Positions 37,764 through 46,546 of a stretch of DNA of 64,000 nucleotides are shown here, one piece after another. A program made the translations under genes and the position numbers. Below the pieces are notes generated by a model. It ran no database searches, had not been told where the DNA came from, and worked only from the letters and a program-made list of their open reading frames with translations. This DNA comes from Ww85 sp963745765 (lineage in GTDB: Bacteria > Desulfobacterota > Desulfobulbia > Desulfobulbales > Desulfocapsaceae), in contig CAVUYQ010000009.1 of NCBI GenBank assembly GCA_963745765.1, positions 1-64,000 of the forward strand, read 5' to 3'. Numbering within the stretch: the stretch's first letter is position 1; every line of letters begins with the position of its first letter.

Positions 37764-38702
37764 TTACACAAACAACGAACTGACCGAATCCTCATTGTGA
37801 ATACGAAAAATTGCTTCTGCCAGCAATGCGGAAACGGACAATACTTTTATTTTCTTACAATTCAAGGCGTTTTCCCGCAGCGGTATAGAGTTTGTGACCA
37901 CCAGAGATTTAATCTCCGAGGCCATCAACCGATCAACGGCAGGACCTGACAGGACCGGATGGGAACAACAGGCATGAACCTCTTTTGCCCCATTATCCAG
38001 CAAGGTATTAGCCCCGTTACAAAGCGTTCCGGCGGTATCTACCATATCATCCATCATGATCGCGACCTTGCCTCTGACATCACCAATGACATGCATCGCC
38101 TCACTCTGATTCGGTCTATCACGCCGTTTGTCAATGATGGCAAGACCGCAGTTGACCCTTTTGGCGAAGGCCCGGGTCCGTTCAACACCGCCGGCATCAG
38201 GCGATACCATGATGACATCCTGAAAATTCTCAACGATGTGTTTGATCAGTATCGGAGCAGCATATAAATGATCAACGGGGATGTTGAAAAACCCCTGTAT
38301 CTGTCCGGCATGAAGATCCATGCAGAGTACTCTCCTGACACCCACAGCCATCAGCATCTCTGCCACAACCTTGGCGGTAATCGGTACACGGGGCGCAACC
38401 TTGCGGTCCTGACGCGCATAACCGTAATAGGGCATCACCGCCGTAATACGTCGTGCGGAAGCCCGCCTCAAGGCATCAGCCATAATAACCAATTCCATCA
38501 GGTGGTCGTTTACCGGAGTACAGGTCGGCTGGATGATATAGGAATCTGTTCCTCTGACGTTCTCCTTTATCTCAACAAAAATTTCCCCGTCGCTAAACGT
38601 ACGGACCTCTGCGTCAGAAACGGTAATTTCGAGATGTTTGGCAATTTCCTCCGCCATAAGGTAATTCGCATTACCCGAGAAAATTTTCATTGCATTACCC
38701 AT
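37764..38702 (-). CDS. prs: Ribose-phosphate pyrophosphokinase
   Basis: Makes PRPP from ribose 5-phosphate and ATP for purine, pyrimidine, histidine and tryptophan synthesis. The 312 residues show KIFSGNANYLMAEEIAKHL, SDGEIFVEIKENVRGTDSYIIQPT, YYGYARQDRK, the metal/ATP region MDLHAGQIQGFFNIPVDHL and the PRPP-binding loop MMDDMVDTAGTLCNGA. GAGG eight bases before the ATG at 38702 supports that start over the internal Met five codons on. The tRNA-Gln gene lies 48 nt upstream and may be in the same transcript. Confidence 0.97.
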   Translation of the reverse strand: MGNAMKIFSGNANYLMAEEIAKHLEITVSDAEVRTFSDGEIFVEIKENVRGTDSYIIQPTCTPVNDHLMELVIMADALRRASARRITAVMPYYGYARQDRKVAPRVPITAKVVAEMLMAVGVRRVLCMDLHAGQIQGFFNIPVDHLYAAPILIKHIVENFQDVIMVSPDAGGVERTRAFAKRVNCGLAIIDKRRDRPNQSEAMHVIGDVRGKVAIMMDDMVDTAGTLCNGANTLLDNGAKEVHACCSHPVLSGPAVDRLMASEIKSLVVTNSIPLRENALNCKKIKVLSVSALLAEAIFRIHNEDSVSSLFV

Positions 38703-38750
38703 AATCTCTGCCTCTTTTAATCATTTATCTAAGCAAAAACCAAAATATAC

Positions 38751-38826
38751 TGGCTGGGGTGGTAGGACTCGAACCTACGAATGCCGGGATCAAAACCCGA
38801 TGCCTTAGCCACTTGGCTACACCCCA
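38751..38826 (-). tRNA. tRNA-Gln (anticodon TTG)
   Basis: Minus-strand cloverleaf of 76 nt including an encoded CCA (plus-strand TGG at 38751-38753). The acceptor stem TGGGGTG pairs with CACCCCA; the D-arm contains AGCCAAGTGGCTAAGGC, the anticodon loop TTTTGAT gives TTG, and the T-arm has GGTTCGAGTCC. Its first 10 nt overlap the end of ispE. It supplies glutamine decoding, matched by the glnS gene in the same window. Confidence 0.96.
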
Positions 38827-39686
38827 GTATAGGCACGAGTCAACCAGACCCTTCCGTCATATACCGCAGATAATCGCTCTGCCAGTTTGTCAAGCACCGC
38901 ACTATCGGTTTTATTTTTCAAAAAGAGCCCATAAACGGTCGGACCACTCCCGGACATCAAGGCAGCATCCGCCCCCGCCCGAAGCAGTGCATCTTTAATC
39001 TCAGCCACTGCAGGGTAACGCTTCATGGTAATAGGCTCGAGGTCATTATGCATATCTTTCGGTGAAAAAGTGCTCAATCTTTTTCTTTGAGAACCAAGCA
39101 ATTTAGATTTTTTCTTCCCCGATGTCAATGCATAATTATCGAACACCCATTTCGTCGACACGGCCACACCGGGATTAACAAGCAGATACCAGTAAGCATC
39201 AAGGTTTTCGACCTCAACCAAGCGCTCTCCCCGGCCTGTGGCAAGCGCCGCGGATCCGGCAACGGCAAAGAATGGCACATCGCTGCCGATCTGCGCCGCC
39301 AATTCACCCAGCGCAGGGACGGAGAGCGGATAGTTGTGAAGTCTGTTTAACCCCAGCAGAACAGTAGCGGCATCGCTGCTGCCTCCGCCAAGACCGGCGG
39401 CAACGGGAATCTTTTTTTCTAATCTGATAGCAAGTCCCTGCCGACAGGACAGCTTTGCTGCCGAATAAAACAATCGTGCGGCCCTGAGAACCAGATTATC
39501 ATCGCCGGCTAAAGCTTTATCATCGCAAGCAAAGACAATGCCAGGCTCCCGGGTCGGGTCCAGAGTGATGATGTCGCAGAGATCGATTTTTTGCATCCTG
39601 GAGAGCAACTCGTGATAACCATCACGCCTTACACCAAGAACGTGCAGATACAGATTGACTTTTGCCGGCGCTCGCAGAGTAATCAT
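38817..39686 (-). CDS. ispE: 4-diphosphocytidyl-2-C-methyl-D-erythritol kinase
   Basis: A GHMP-family kinase in the MEP isoprenoid pathway, the same pathway as dxs earlier in the window. About 289 residues: RAPAKVNLYLHVLGVRRDGYHEL, the ATP-binding loop KKIPVAAGLGGGSSDAATVLLGLN and the C-terminal GADAALMSGSGPTVYGLF. The stop codon TAG falls inside the tRNA-Gln gene, so the last three codons and the stop form the tRNA's 5' acceptor strand. A processed tRNA would therefore cut the ispE message at its end. Confidence 0.95.
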   Translation of the reverse strand: MITLRAPAKVNLYLHVLGVRRDGYHELLSRMQKIDLCDIITLDPTREPGIVFACDDKALAGDDNLVLRAARLFYSAAKLSCRQGLAIRLEKKIPVAAGLGGGSSDAATVLLGLNRLHNYPLSVPALGELAAQIGSDVPFFAVAGSAALATGRGERLVEVENLDAYWYLLVNPGVAVSTKWVFDNYALTSGKKKSKLLGSQRKRLSTFSPKDMHNDLEPITMKRYPAVAEIKDALLRAGADAALMSGSGPTVYGLFLKNKTDSAVLDKLAERLSAVYDGRVWLTRAYTGV

Positions 39687-39753
39687 CGTATCATCGCATC
39701 ATGCGGCGGTATTCCCCGCAGCGGCATACAGTGACAGGATCGGGAGCGGTTTT

Positions 39754-40074
39754 TTATCTCTTGACAGCCTTAACAAAGCGCATTTTCACATCGTACAGAA
39801 TATTCTTCAAAAGCTCCCTTTCTTCTTCCGTCAGATTGCCCTTGGTCTTTTGTTCCAGAATAACCAGTGTATCAATTGCATGCCTGGCAAGATCAGTGTT
39901 CATTATCTTTCCACCTGTTTCAGGATCGGCGATCTCGCCAAGGTGGTAAAGTACTGAGGTGTTTAGAGACATGACGAAGGTCGAGAAGGTAACCTCGGGC
40001 ATGACGCAGCGCCCCTGTTTATCCGGCACCTTTCCTTCTCCGCAAAAATCTTTCTTCTCCGTTTCTTCTATCAT
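39754..40074 (-). CDS. DUF1844 family protein
   Basis: A 106-residue protein with the DUF1844 signature: FSTFVMSLNTSVLYHLGEIADPETGGKIMNTDLARHAIDTLVILEQKTKGNLTEEERELLKNILYDVKMRFV. Family function unknown; it is common in Desulfobacterota and related groups. The N-terminus has a short Cys pair (FCGEG...GRCVMP). It lies between serA and ispE on the same strand, 48 nt after serA, so it is probably co-transcribed. Confidence 0.85.
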   Translation of the reverse strand: MIEETEKKDFCGEGKVPDKQGRCVMPEVTFSTFVMSLNTSVLYHLGEIADPETGGKIMNTDLARHAIDTLVILEQKTKGNLTEEERELLKNILYDVKMRFVKAVKR

Positions 40075-40122
40075 AATCTATCGTTTCCTCTGTTATTATG
40101 CGGTGCCAGTCTTCTTGAAAAA

Positions 40123-41705
40123 TTACAGATCAAATACCATGGCATCATTTATATTCTCGAGTGAGCGGACCCTCTCAAGCATTTCCTTCGAGATCAGCTG
40201 ATCCGTGCCGAGAAAGATAATGTTCTGCCTGCTCACCACTTCCTTGCCAACGGTCATGCGCGAGATATTGACATTAAAACGGCCAAGTTCAGTACCAAGA
40301 GCCCCGATCACTCCCGGCACGTCATTGTTGAAAACCAGAAGCATCGGGCCTGACGGGAGCGCTTCCAGCCTGAAGTCATTCAATCGGACAAGGCGCGGCT
40401 CCTTTTTGCCGAACACGGTACCAACAAGGATATTCTCACCCGCATCAGTTTTCACCTTGATGGATAAGGTGCTGATAAAATCATGTGTAAGGTCGGTGCG
40501 GGACTCAATAACCTTGATACCCCGGTCGCGGGCAATGATCGGTGCATTCACATAATTAACGGCATCCTTGAGAATGGGCGTGAACAAGCCCTTTAAAAAG
40601 GCCACCGTTATCGAGCTGGTATTGAGATCCGCCAGCGCTCCGCCATACTCAAGGTTAACTTCCTGGACACCACCCCGGGCAAGCTGCATATGCATATTTC
40701 CGAGCATATCACCAAGGGTAATATACGGACCAACCTGCGCCAGGATATCATCACTTACCGAAGGAACATTAACAGCGTTGGTTACCGTACCTTTTTTCAG
40801 GTAATCCGCCACCTGCTCGGCAATGGCAACCGCGACGTTTTCCTGGGCTTCACTGGTTGAAGCACCGAGATGGGGCGTGCAGATAAAATTGTCGAGTCCC
40901 AGGAGCGGGCAGTTTTCCTGGGTAGTCGGCTCCTGGCTGAATACGTCCAGCGCTGCTCCGGCAATTTCTCCGTTTTTCAGGGCTTCATACAAGGCGTTTT
41001 CATCACAGACACCCCCGCGGGCACAATCGATGAACATCCCTTCTTTTTTCATCTGCGTCAAGAATTCAGTAGAAACAAGGTTTCTGGTTTCTTTCGTCAA
41101 GGGCACATGAACAGAAATAAAGTCAGCCCGCCTGGCAAGATCGTCCAGGCTGACCAGCTCGACGCCTATTCTTTCGGCAACCTCCCTGGGCATATGCGGA
41201 TCATAGGCAATGGTCTTCATCTTCAGCCCTTGCGCCCTGCTCGCCGCGATACTGCCAATCCTGCCGATACCGATGACGCCAAAGGTTTTACCGGTGAGTT
41301 CATGTCCCATGAATTTCTTTTTCTCCCACTTGCCTGCTTTCATGGAAGCGGTAGCCTGGGGAATGTTCCTGGCAAGAGACATCATCATGGAAATGGCCAG
41401 TTCCGCTGTTGTTGTAGCGTTCCCGTCCGGAGCATTCATGACAATCACGCCCTTCTGACTGGCTGCCGGGATATCGACGTTGTCAAGACCGATCCCGCCC
41501 TGCCGATAACTTTCAACCTGCTCGCCGATTCCAGCAGATCTGCCGTCACCTTGGTGGCGCTTCGGATAATAAGCCCTGCATAATCTCCTATCACTGCCTT
41601 GATTTCATCCGGGCTCATGCCGGTTCTAAAATCAACTTCCAGGCCGGCGTCTCGCAGAATATCGATTCCCACGGGAGCCAGATTGTCACTAATCAGAACC
41701 CTCAT
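40123..41705 (-). CDS. serA: D-3-phosphoglycerate dehydrogenase, one frameshift
   Basis: First enzyme of serine synthesis: oxidises 3-phosphoglycerate with NAD. Joined frames give about 527 residues, the long form with substrate-binding, NAD-binding, intervening and C-terminal ACT domains. Landmarks: VLISDNLAPVGIDIL, GVIVMNAPDGNATTTAELA, FGVIGIGRIGS, the catalytic Arg in CARGGVCDENAL, the His in TPHLGASTSEAQENVA, and the ACT segment NDVPGVIGALGTELGRFNVNIS, which normally mediates serine feedback. The frame is lost at about 41493 where one base is missing (GRAG then IGLDNVDIPAAS in the next frame). AAGGAG five bases before ATG 41705 sets the start. Confidence 0.93.
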
Positions 41706-41708
41706 CAC

Positions 41709-42134
41709 AACTCCTTAAACCCACTTTTCCCGCTGCCTTTCCTCGGCACCTGTGCAGGAAGGCAGGAAAGACATGTTTCTTTGTCAAAATATCAGGCAGG
41801 CCGCATTCAACAGCACCTGCATTGTCAATAAACACGCAAATATACTGTTTTCAAGATCAGAGAACAAGGCAAAATGAAAAAATTGAAAGGAATCATCGTG
41901 ATCATTTCAAACAATGAAACGATCCCATTACATAATTAAGCTCATATTCATTGAAGAATCCATCTGAAAACGATATAAAGCCACGATCTGAAATATAAAC
42001 GAGAGTTATCTTCAGGGGTACCTTGAGGCTTGATTGCAAAGCAGCGGTCAGTAATACATTTATTTATTTCATGCTTATTACTGTACGAATACTCAAAGAC
42101 CGGTTCATCACGTATTCAATAGAAAGGAACTATC
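41709..42134. other. Divergent intergenic region serA / gltX
   Basis: About 425 nt, A/T rich between 41830 and 42010, no convincing gene. A hairpin-capable stretch near the serA start (CTTTCCT...AGGAAAG, about 41756-41790) could lie in the serA leader. A partial GTACCTTGA motif at about 42017 resembles the ends of the 160-bp repeat family but lacks the rest. Confidence 0.35.
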
Positions 42135-43616
42135 ATGCCAGAAACCAGACTCAGATTTCCCCCCAGCCCCACCGGCTACCTGCATATAGGCGGCGCCAGA
42201 ACCGCACTGTATAACTGGTTGTACGCCAAGAAAACAGGCGGCAAGCTGGTTCTGAGAATAGAGGATACCGATACTGAACGTTCTACCAGCGAGTCCATTG
42301 ACGGCATCATTGACGGACTCACCTGGCTTGGCATTGACTGGGACGAAGGCCCTTACTTCCAGAGCGAATTCAGTGCAGATCACCGGGCGGCTGCCCAGAG
42401 ACTGCTCAGTGAAGGCAACGCATACCGATGTTTTTGCAGCAAAGAAGAACTCGACAAGAAACGTGAAACAGCTCTCGCCGAGAAAAAACAGTTCGGCTAC
42501 GACGGCACCTGCCGGAATCTTACTGCAGAAGAAATTTCCCGGAAGGAAGCGGCAGGAACTGCTTCCGTCATTCGCTTCAAGGTTCCTGCGCGGGAAGGGA
42601 AAATCGGTTATGACGACAAGGTGCTTGGCAGAATTGAGAGCAGCTATAGAGAAATAGACGATTTTGTCATTGTCCGCTCAAATGGACAGCCGCTTTATCT
42701 TCTCTGCAATGTAACCGACGATATCCGGGACCGGATCACCCATGTTATCCGTGGCCAGGACCATATGACCAATACGATCAAACAGTTATTGCTGTACGAG
42801 GCTTTAGCTGCTCCCGTGCCTGAATTTGCCCATATCCCCCTGACCCTTGACGTTAAAAAGGCCAAAATTTCAAAACGGAGTCATGGCGAAATCGTCGCCG
42901 TACAATTTTACCGTGATCACGGATTTATTCCCTGGGCCTTGAACAATTTTCTGGTACTACTCGGCTGGTCGCCTGGAGATGACCGGGAAATTTTCTCCCG
43001 CGAAGAACTCATTGAAGCATTTACTTTGGAGCGAATCAATCGCTCTGCCTCAATCTTCAACTATAAGAAAGGTGATCAGAAATTTTTTACCGATCCGAAA
43101 GCCATTGCCGTCAACGAACATTATTTAAGGACCATGGCTATCGAAGAACTGGCGCCGATGGTTGCAGAAGAGCTGAAGAAAGAAGCGCTCTGGGATGAGG
43201 CTTATGTTGGTGAAAAGCGGCAATGGTTTCTCGACACACTCGATCTGATACGCAGCCGGTTTCATACCATAAATGATTTCAGCAGCATGGGAAGGGCCTA
43301 TTTTTCTGATGATTATGCCATCGATCCCAAACCGTTGCACAAGAATGTGCTCGCGTTTCCCGAGCTTGCCCGATGGCTGCCTGAACTCGCAGATAAATAT
43401 GAAACCGCAGTGGAATTTTCCGTTGAGGAAACGGAGCGGCTGGCACGTGAATGTGCCGAGAGTCATGAGCTGAAGCCCGGTATTATCATCAACGGCATGC
43501 GAACCGTCGTTACCGGGCAGTTGGCAGGCCCCTCAATGTTTGATATTTTACCGACAATCGGCCGCGAAAAAGTTGTTCAGCGCCTGAGGAAAACCCCGGA
43601 GTTTTATTCTCAATAA
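42135..43616 (+). CDS. gltX: Glutamyl-tRNA synthetase
   Basis: Class I synthetase that charges tRNA-Glu; 493 residues. Begins ETRLRFPPSPTGYLHIGGARTALYNWLYA, with the HIGH motif as HIGG, then RIEDTDTERST. The KMSKS loop appears as KISKRSHG. The C-terminal anticodon-binding domain is complete. AAAGGA precedes the ATG. glnS follows after 9 nt, so the two are co-transcribed. The presence of a dedicated GlnRS suggests this GluRS is the discriminating type, but that is inference. Confidence 0.96.
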   Translation: MPETRLRFPPSPTGYLHIGGARTALYNWLYAKKTGGKLVLRIEDTDTERSTSESIDGIIDGLTWLGIDWDEGPYFQSEFSADHRAAAQRLLSEGNAYRCFCSKEELDKKRETALAEKKQFGYDGTCRNLTAEEISRKEAAGTASVIRFKVPAREGKIGYDDKVLGRIESSYREIDDFVIVRSNGQPLYLLCNVTDDIRDRITHVIRGQDHMTNTIKQLLLYEALAAPVPEFAHIPLTLDVKKAKISKRSHGEIVAVQFYRDHGFIPWALNNFLVLLGWSPGDDREIFSREELIEAFTLERINRSASIFNYKKGDQKFFTDPKAIAVNEHYLRTMAIEELAPMVAEELKKEALWDEAYVGEKRQWFLDTLDLIRSRFHTINDFSSMGRAYFSDDYAIDPKPLHKNVLAFPELARWLPELADKYETAVEFSVEETERLARECAESHELKPGIIINGMRTVVTGQLAGPSMFDILPTIGREKVVQRLRKTPEFYSQ

Positions 43617-43625
43617 CCGTCTTTT

Positions 43626-45338
43626 ATGCTTACTCCCATGACGAAAGAAATCGAAACCGCCAGTTGTACGAAACCCCTTGATTTTATCCGGCAGATCGTT
43701 GCCCAGGATCAAAAAGAGGGAAAGCACCCGACCCCGACCACCCGCTTCCCACCGGAACCGAATGGTTTCCTGCACATCGGACACGCCAAGTCAATCTGCC
43801 TGAATTTTGGCATTGCCCGGGAGTATGACGGCAGATGCCATCTTCGCTTCGATGACACGAATCCGAGCAAGGAAGAATCCAAATACGTGGATTCCATCAA
43901 AGAGGATGTGCAGTGGCTGGGCTTTGACTGGCAGGAACATCTCTATTTTGCTTCCGATTATTTTGACCGTCTCTACGAATTTGCAGAACAGCTTATCACG
44001 ATAAACAAGGCCTACGTCTGTGATCTTTCAGCTGATCAAATCCGTCAGTACCGGGGCACACTGACAGAACCGGGAACCGACTGCCCGAATCGGAACCGCT
44101 CCATCGAGGAAAATCTGTCATTGTTCAGGCGCATGAAGGATGGCGAATTCCCCGACGGCAGCCGCGTGCTGCGGGCAAAAATCGATATGGCCTCGCCGGT
44201 GATTCTGCTGCGTGATCCGGTATTATACCGTATTCTCAGGGCGGAGCACCACCGAACCGGAAACAAATGGTGTATCTATCCGATGTATGATTTCACCCAT
44301 TGCCTGTCAGACATGCTGGAGAATATCACCCATTCCCTCTGTACCCTGGAATTTCAGGATAACCGCTCACTCTACGACTGGGTGCTTGACACACTTGAGA
44401 CGCCATGTCACCCCCGGCAGATCGAATTTGCCCGATTGAATATGACCTATACCGTCATGAGCAAGCGCAAGCTTCTGCAACTGGTAAATGAAGGGTATGT
44501 CGAGGGTTGGGATGACCCCCGGATGCTGACCATCTCCGGGCTGCGCAGAAGGGGCTACACACCGAAAGCGATACGGAGTTTCTGCGAACAGATCGGTATT
44601 GGTAAAAAAGAGAGCTGGATCGATATGAGCGTCCTTGAGAATGCGGTCCGGGAAGACCTGAACGAATCAGCTCCCCGGGTGATGGGTGTCCTCGATCCAC
44701 TCAAGATCATTATTGACAATTACCCGGAAAATCTTGTTGAAGAACTCGTCGCCCAGAACCATCCGCAGAAACCTGAACTTGGTACCCGCATGGTGCCGTT
44801 TTCCCGCGAAATCTATATCGAACGCGATGATTTTATGACAGAGCCGCCCCGCAAATTTTTCCGTCTCGGCCCGGGGCGTGAGGTGCGATTGCGCTATGGC
44901 TATCTCATCACCTGTGTGTCGTTTGATAAGGACGAAAAGACAGGGATGATAACAGCCGTTCATTGCACCTATGATCCGGACACGAAAGGGGGAAACGCCC
45001 CGGACGGACGCAAGGTGAAAGGGACAATTCACTGGGTATCGGCAGAGCAGGCACTGAGATGCACCGTTAATCTTTATGACCGATTGTTCAGTACCGAGCA
45101 TCCGGATGCGGACAAGGATGTCGATTTTAAAGAGCATATCAATCCTGATTCACGCATCAGAAAAGAAAACTGTATGGTTGAACCATCACTGGCCGAGGCA
45201 GCTCCGGGCACCCGCGTGCAATTTGAACGACAGGGCTATTTCAACGTCGATATCCGTCAGAGTCAACCGGGAAAACCGGTTTTTAACCGTATCGTCACGC
45301 TGCGTGATTCCTGGGCCAGAATTGGAAAAAGTAAGTGA
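43626..45338 (+). CDS. glnS: Glutaminyl-tRNA synthetase
   Basis: Class I synthetase that charges tRNA-Gln directly; 570 residues. The catalytic domain begins TTRFPPEPNGFLHIGHAKSICLNFGIA (HIGH motif), with LRFDDTNPSKE, MYDFTHCLSDMLENITHSLCTLEFQDNR and the KMSKS loop as VMSKRKLLQL. The C-terminal beta-barrel anticodon domain is present. An internal Met at 43638 (MTKEIETAS) is an equally good start; neither has a clear ribosome site. GlnRS reached bacteria by transfer from eukaryotes and is patchy outside gamma-proteobacteria; its presence means the Gln codons do not depend solely on the GatCAB route. Confidence 0.96.
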   Translation: MLTPMTKEIETASCTKPLDFIRQIVAQDQKEGKHPTPTTRFPPEPNGFLHIGHAKSICLNFGIAREYDGRCHLRFDDTNPSKEESKYVDSIKEDVQWLGFDWQEHLYFASDYFDRLYEFAEQLITINKAYVCDLSADQIRQYRGTLTEPGTDCPNRNRSIEENLSLFRRMKDGEFPDGSRVLRAKIDMASPVILLRDPVLYRILRAEHHRTGNKWCIYPMYDFTHCLSDMLENITHSLCTLEFQDNRSLYDWVLDTLETPCHPRQIEFARLNMTYTVMSKRKLLQLVNEGYVEGWDDPRMLTISGLRRRGYTPKAIRSFCEQIGIGKKESWIDMSVLENAVREDLNESAPRVMGVLDPLKIIIDNYPENLVEELVAQNHPQKPELGTRMVPFSREIYIERDDFMTEPPRKFFRLGPGREVRLRYGYLITCVSFDKDEKTGMITAVHCTYDPDTKGGNAPDGRKVKGTIHWVSAEQALRCTVNLYDRLFSTEHPDADKDVDFKEHINPDSRIRKENCMVEPSLAEAAPGTRVQFERQGYFNVDIRQSQPGKPVFNRIVTLRDSWARIGKSK

Positions 45339-45420
45339 AGAAAGAGTAATTGACGACTGGCACCATAACTTGAGACCTTATAACAATGATCCAACGTAAA
45401 ACTACCTGCAGAAAATAATA

Positions 45421-45657
45421 ATGCCGATTATCAGCATGCGACAAATGAGAAAGAACCAGACCGGTGTCATTTGCTCAGTTAAGGCAATCGGTGCACTTGG
45501 TTTGCGTATCAGGGAGATGGGGCTTGTACCCGGTACGCAGATTACCATTCAGGGACGGGCGCCCCTCAATGATCCGGTTGCTCTCAGGGTAGGTGGATGC
45601 ACTATCACGCTGAGAAACAACGAAGCCGATTTAATTACGGTAAATATTGAAGAATAG
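45421..45657 (+). CDS. feoA: FeoA-type protein of the ferrous iron system (first)
   Basis: A 78-residue SH3-like FeoA domain: GVICSVKAIGALGLRIREMGLVPGTQITIQGRAPLNDPVALRVGGCTITLRNNEA. FeoA is a small cytoplasmic partner needed for FeoB-dependent Fe(II) uptake. It starts an array feoA, second feoA, Cys-rich membrane peptide, feoB. It lies 82 nt after glnS with a possible but unproven promoter in that gap. Confidence 0.92.
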   Translation: MPIISMRQMRKNQTGVICSVKAIGALGLRIREMGLVPGTQITIQGRAPLNDPVALRVGGCTITLRNNEADLITVNIEE

Positions 45658-45885
45658 CCATACGGCCAGCTGCTCTCTTCGCAAACGGAAACCTCTGTTG
45701 TCCGGCTGATAGCGATTGCCGGTCCCCCTATTTTAATAAACCCGATCTGCGACCGCTTCTCTTTTTTTGCCGACTGGCCGAAGCTTATTGTTAGGACTCC
45801 CTTATCATTTTATGTTGCCATTACAATTCTATTGACTATTGTCTTTGTATGTTGTAACTAAAAGTTGGTTTTTAACGAGGATGAA

Positions 45886-46191
45886 ATGGTTAGAAAATTA
45901 TTCAATAATTGTTGCGGACCGGGAAAAGGCCGCAAGAAACTGGACTGCGCAGCTGCAAGGAGTTGCCGTATCTCTCCTCTCAGCGAAAAGAGCAAGTGTG
46001 GCCGTGCCAGGGTTTCAAGCGTCAACGGTGATCGTAAACACTGCGCACGGATGGCTTCTCTGGGCCTTTATCCCGGTAATGAAATAGAGCTCGTCAGCCC
46101 CTCAAACGGCGGTCGCTGCATCATCAAGGTTCACGGTGGTACCATATCTATTGATAAAGAGACAACCAAAGACATCTTGATAACTGAATAG
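45886..46191 (+). CDS. Second FeoA protein with cysteine-rich N-terminal extension
   Basis: About 101 residues. The C-terminal FeoA domain is CRISPLSEKSKCGRARVSSV..., then RMASLGLYPGNEIELVSPSNGGRCIIKVHGG. The N-terminal 30 residues are unusual: MVRKLFNNCCGPGKGRKKLDCAAARSC, with cysteines at about 9, 10, 21 and 27 and more in the domain (about 38 and 53). This could bind iron or another metal, or form a redox switch; not proven. GAGG just before ATG 45886 supports this start over one seven codons upstream. A terminator follows, separating the two FeoA genes from the feoB transcript. Confidence 0.85.
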   Translation: MVRKLFNNCCGPGKGRKKLDCAAARSCRISPLSEKSKCGRARVSSVNGDRKHCARMASLGLYPGNEIELVSPSNGGRCIIKVHGGTISIDKETTKDILITE

Positions 46192-46202
46192 CAGTTCCCG
46201 GA

Positions 46203-46223
46203 GCCGGCTAGTGCCGGTTTTTT
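46203..46223 (+). terminator. Rho-independent terminator after the second FeoA gene
   Basis: CCGGC-TAGT-GCCGG (46204-46217) followed directly by TTTTTT. The stem is only 5 bp but G/C only, with an uninterrupted U-tract. It may attenuate read-through into the membrane peptide and feoB. Confidence 0.65.
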
Positions 46224-46265
46224 ATTGCGCAGATTGTTAGGGAGCCCTAAGGCAGGTAAAAAATA

Positions 46266-46463
46266 ATGTGGCAGACAATATTTATTTGGATCATCATCGC
46301 ACTCTGCTCCTTTTATATCGGCCGCAAGTATCTGCGGCAATGGAGATCCGCACTCAAGGCTGACCAGGACAGCGGCTGTATTGAGTCAAACTGCAGTTGT
46401 TGTTCTTCAGTCTCTTCCTGCTCGATGACAAAAGAGATCAAGTCAGTCGAGATCAACAAATAA
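46266..46463 (+). CDS. FeoB-associated Cys-rich membrane protein
   Basis: A 65-residue protein with one N-terminal membrane helix (MWQTIFIWIIIALCSFYIG) and a cytoplasmic or periplasmic tail with a cysteine cluster, SGCIESNCSCCSSVSSCSM. This matches the small FeoB-associated family found next to feoB in many anaerobes; its role is unknown, possibly metal handling at the transporter. It lies 83 nt before feoB. Confidence 0.8.
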   Translation: MWQTIFIWIIIALCSFYIGRKYLRQWRSALKADQDSGCIESNCSCCSSVSSCSMTKEIKSVEINK

Positions 46464-46546
46464 ACGGCAGCATCCACCGTAACCGCACACCATTCGGGCC
46501 AGGCCTGATCAACAGATTCTAAAGAGCTCTCAACTCAAGGGCAGAT

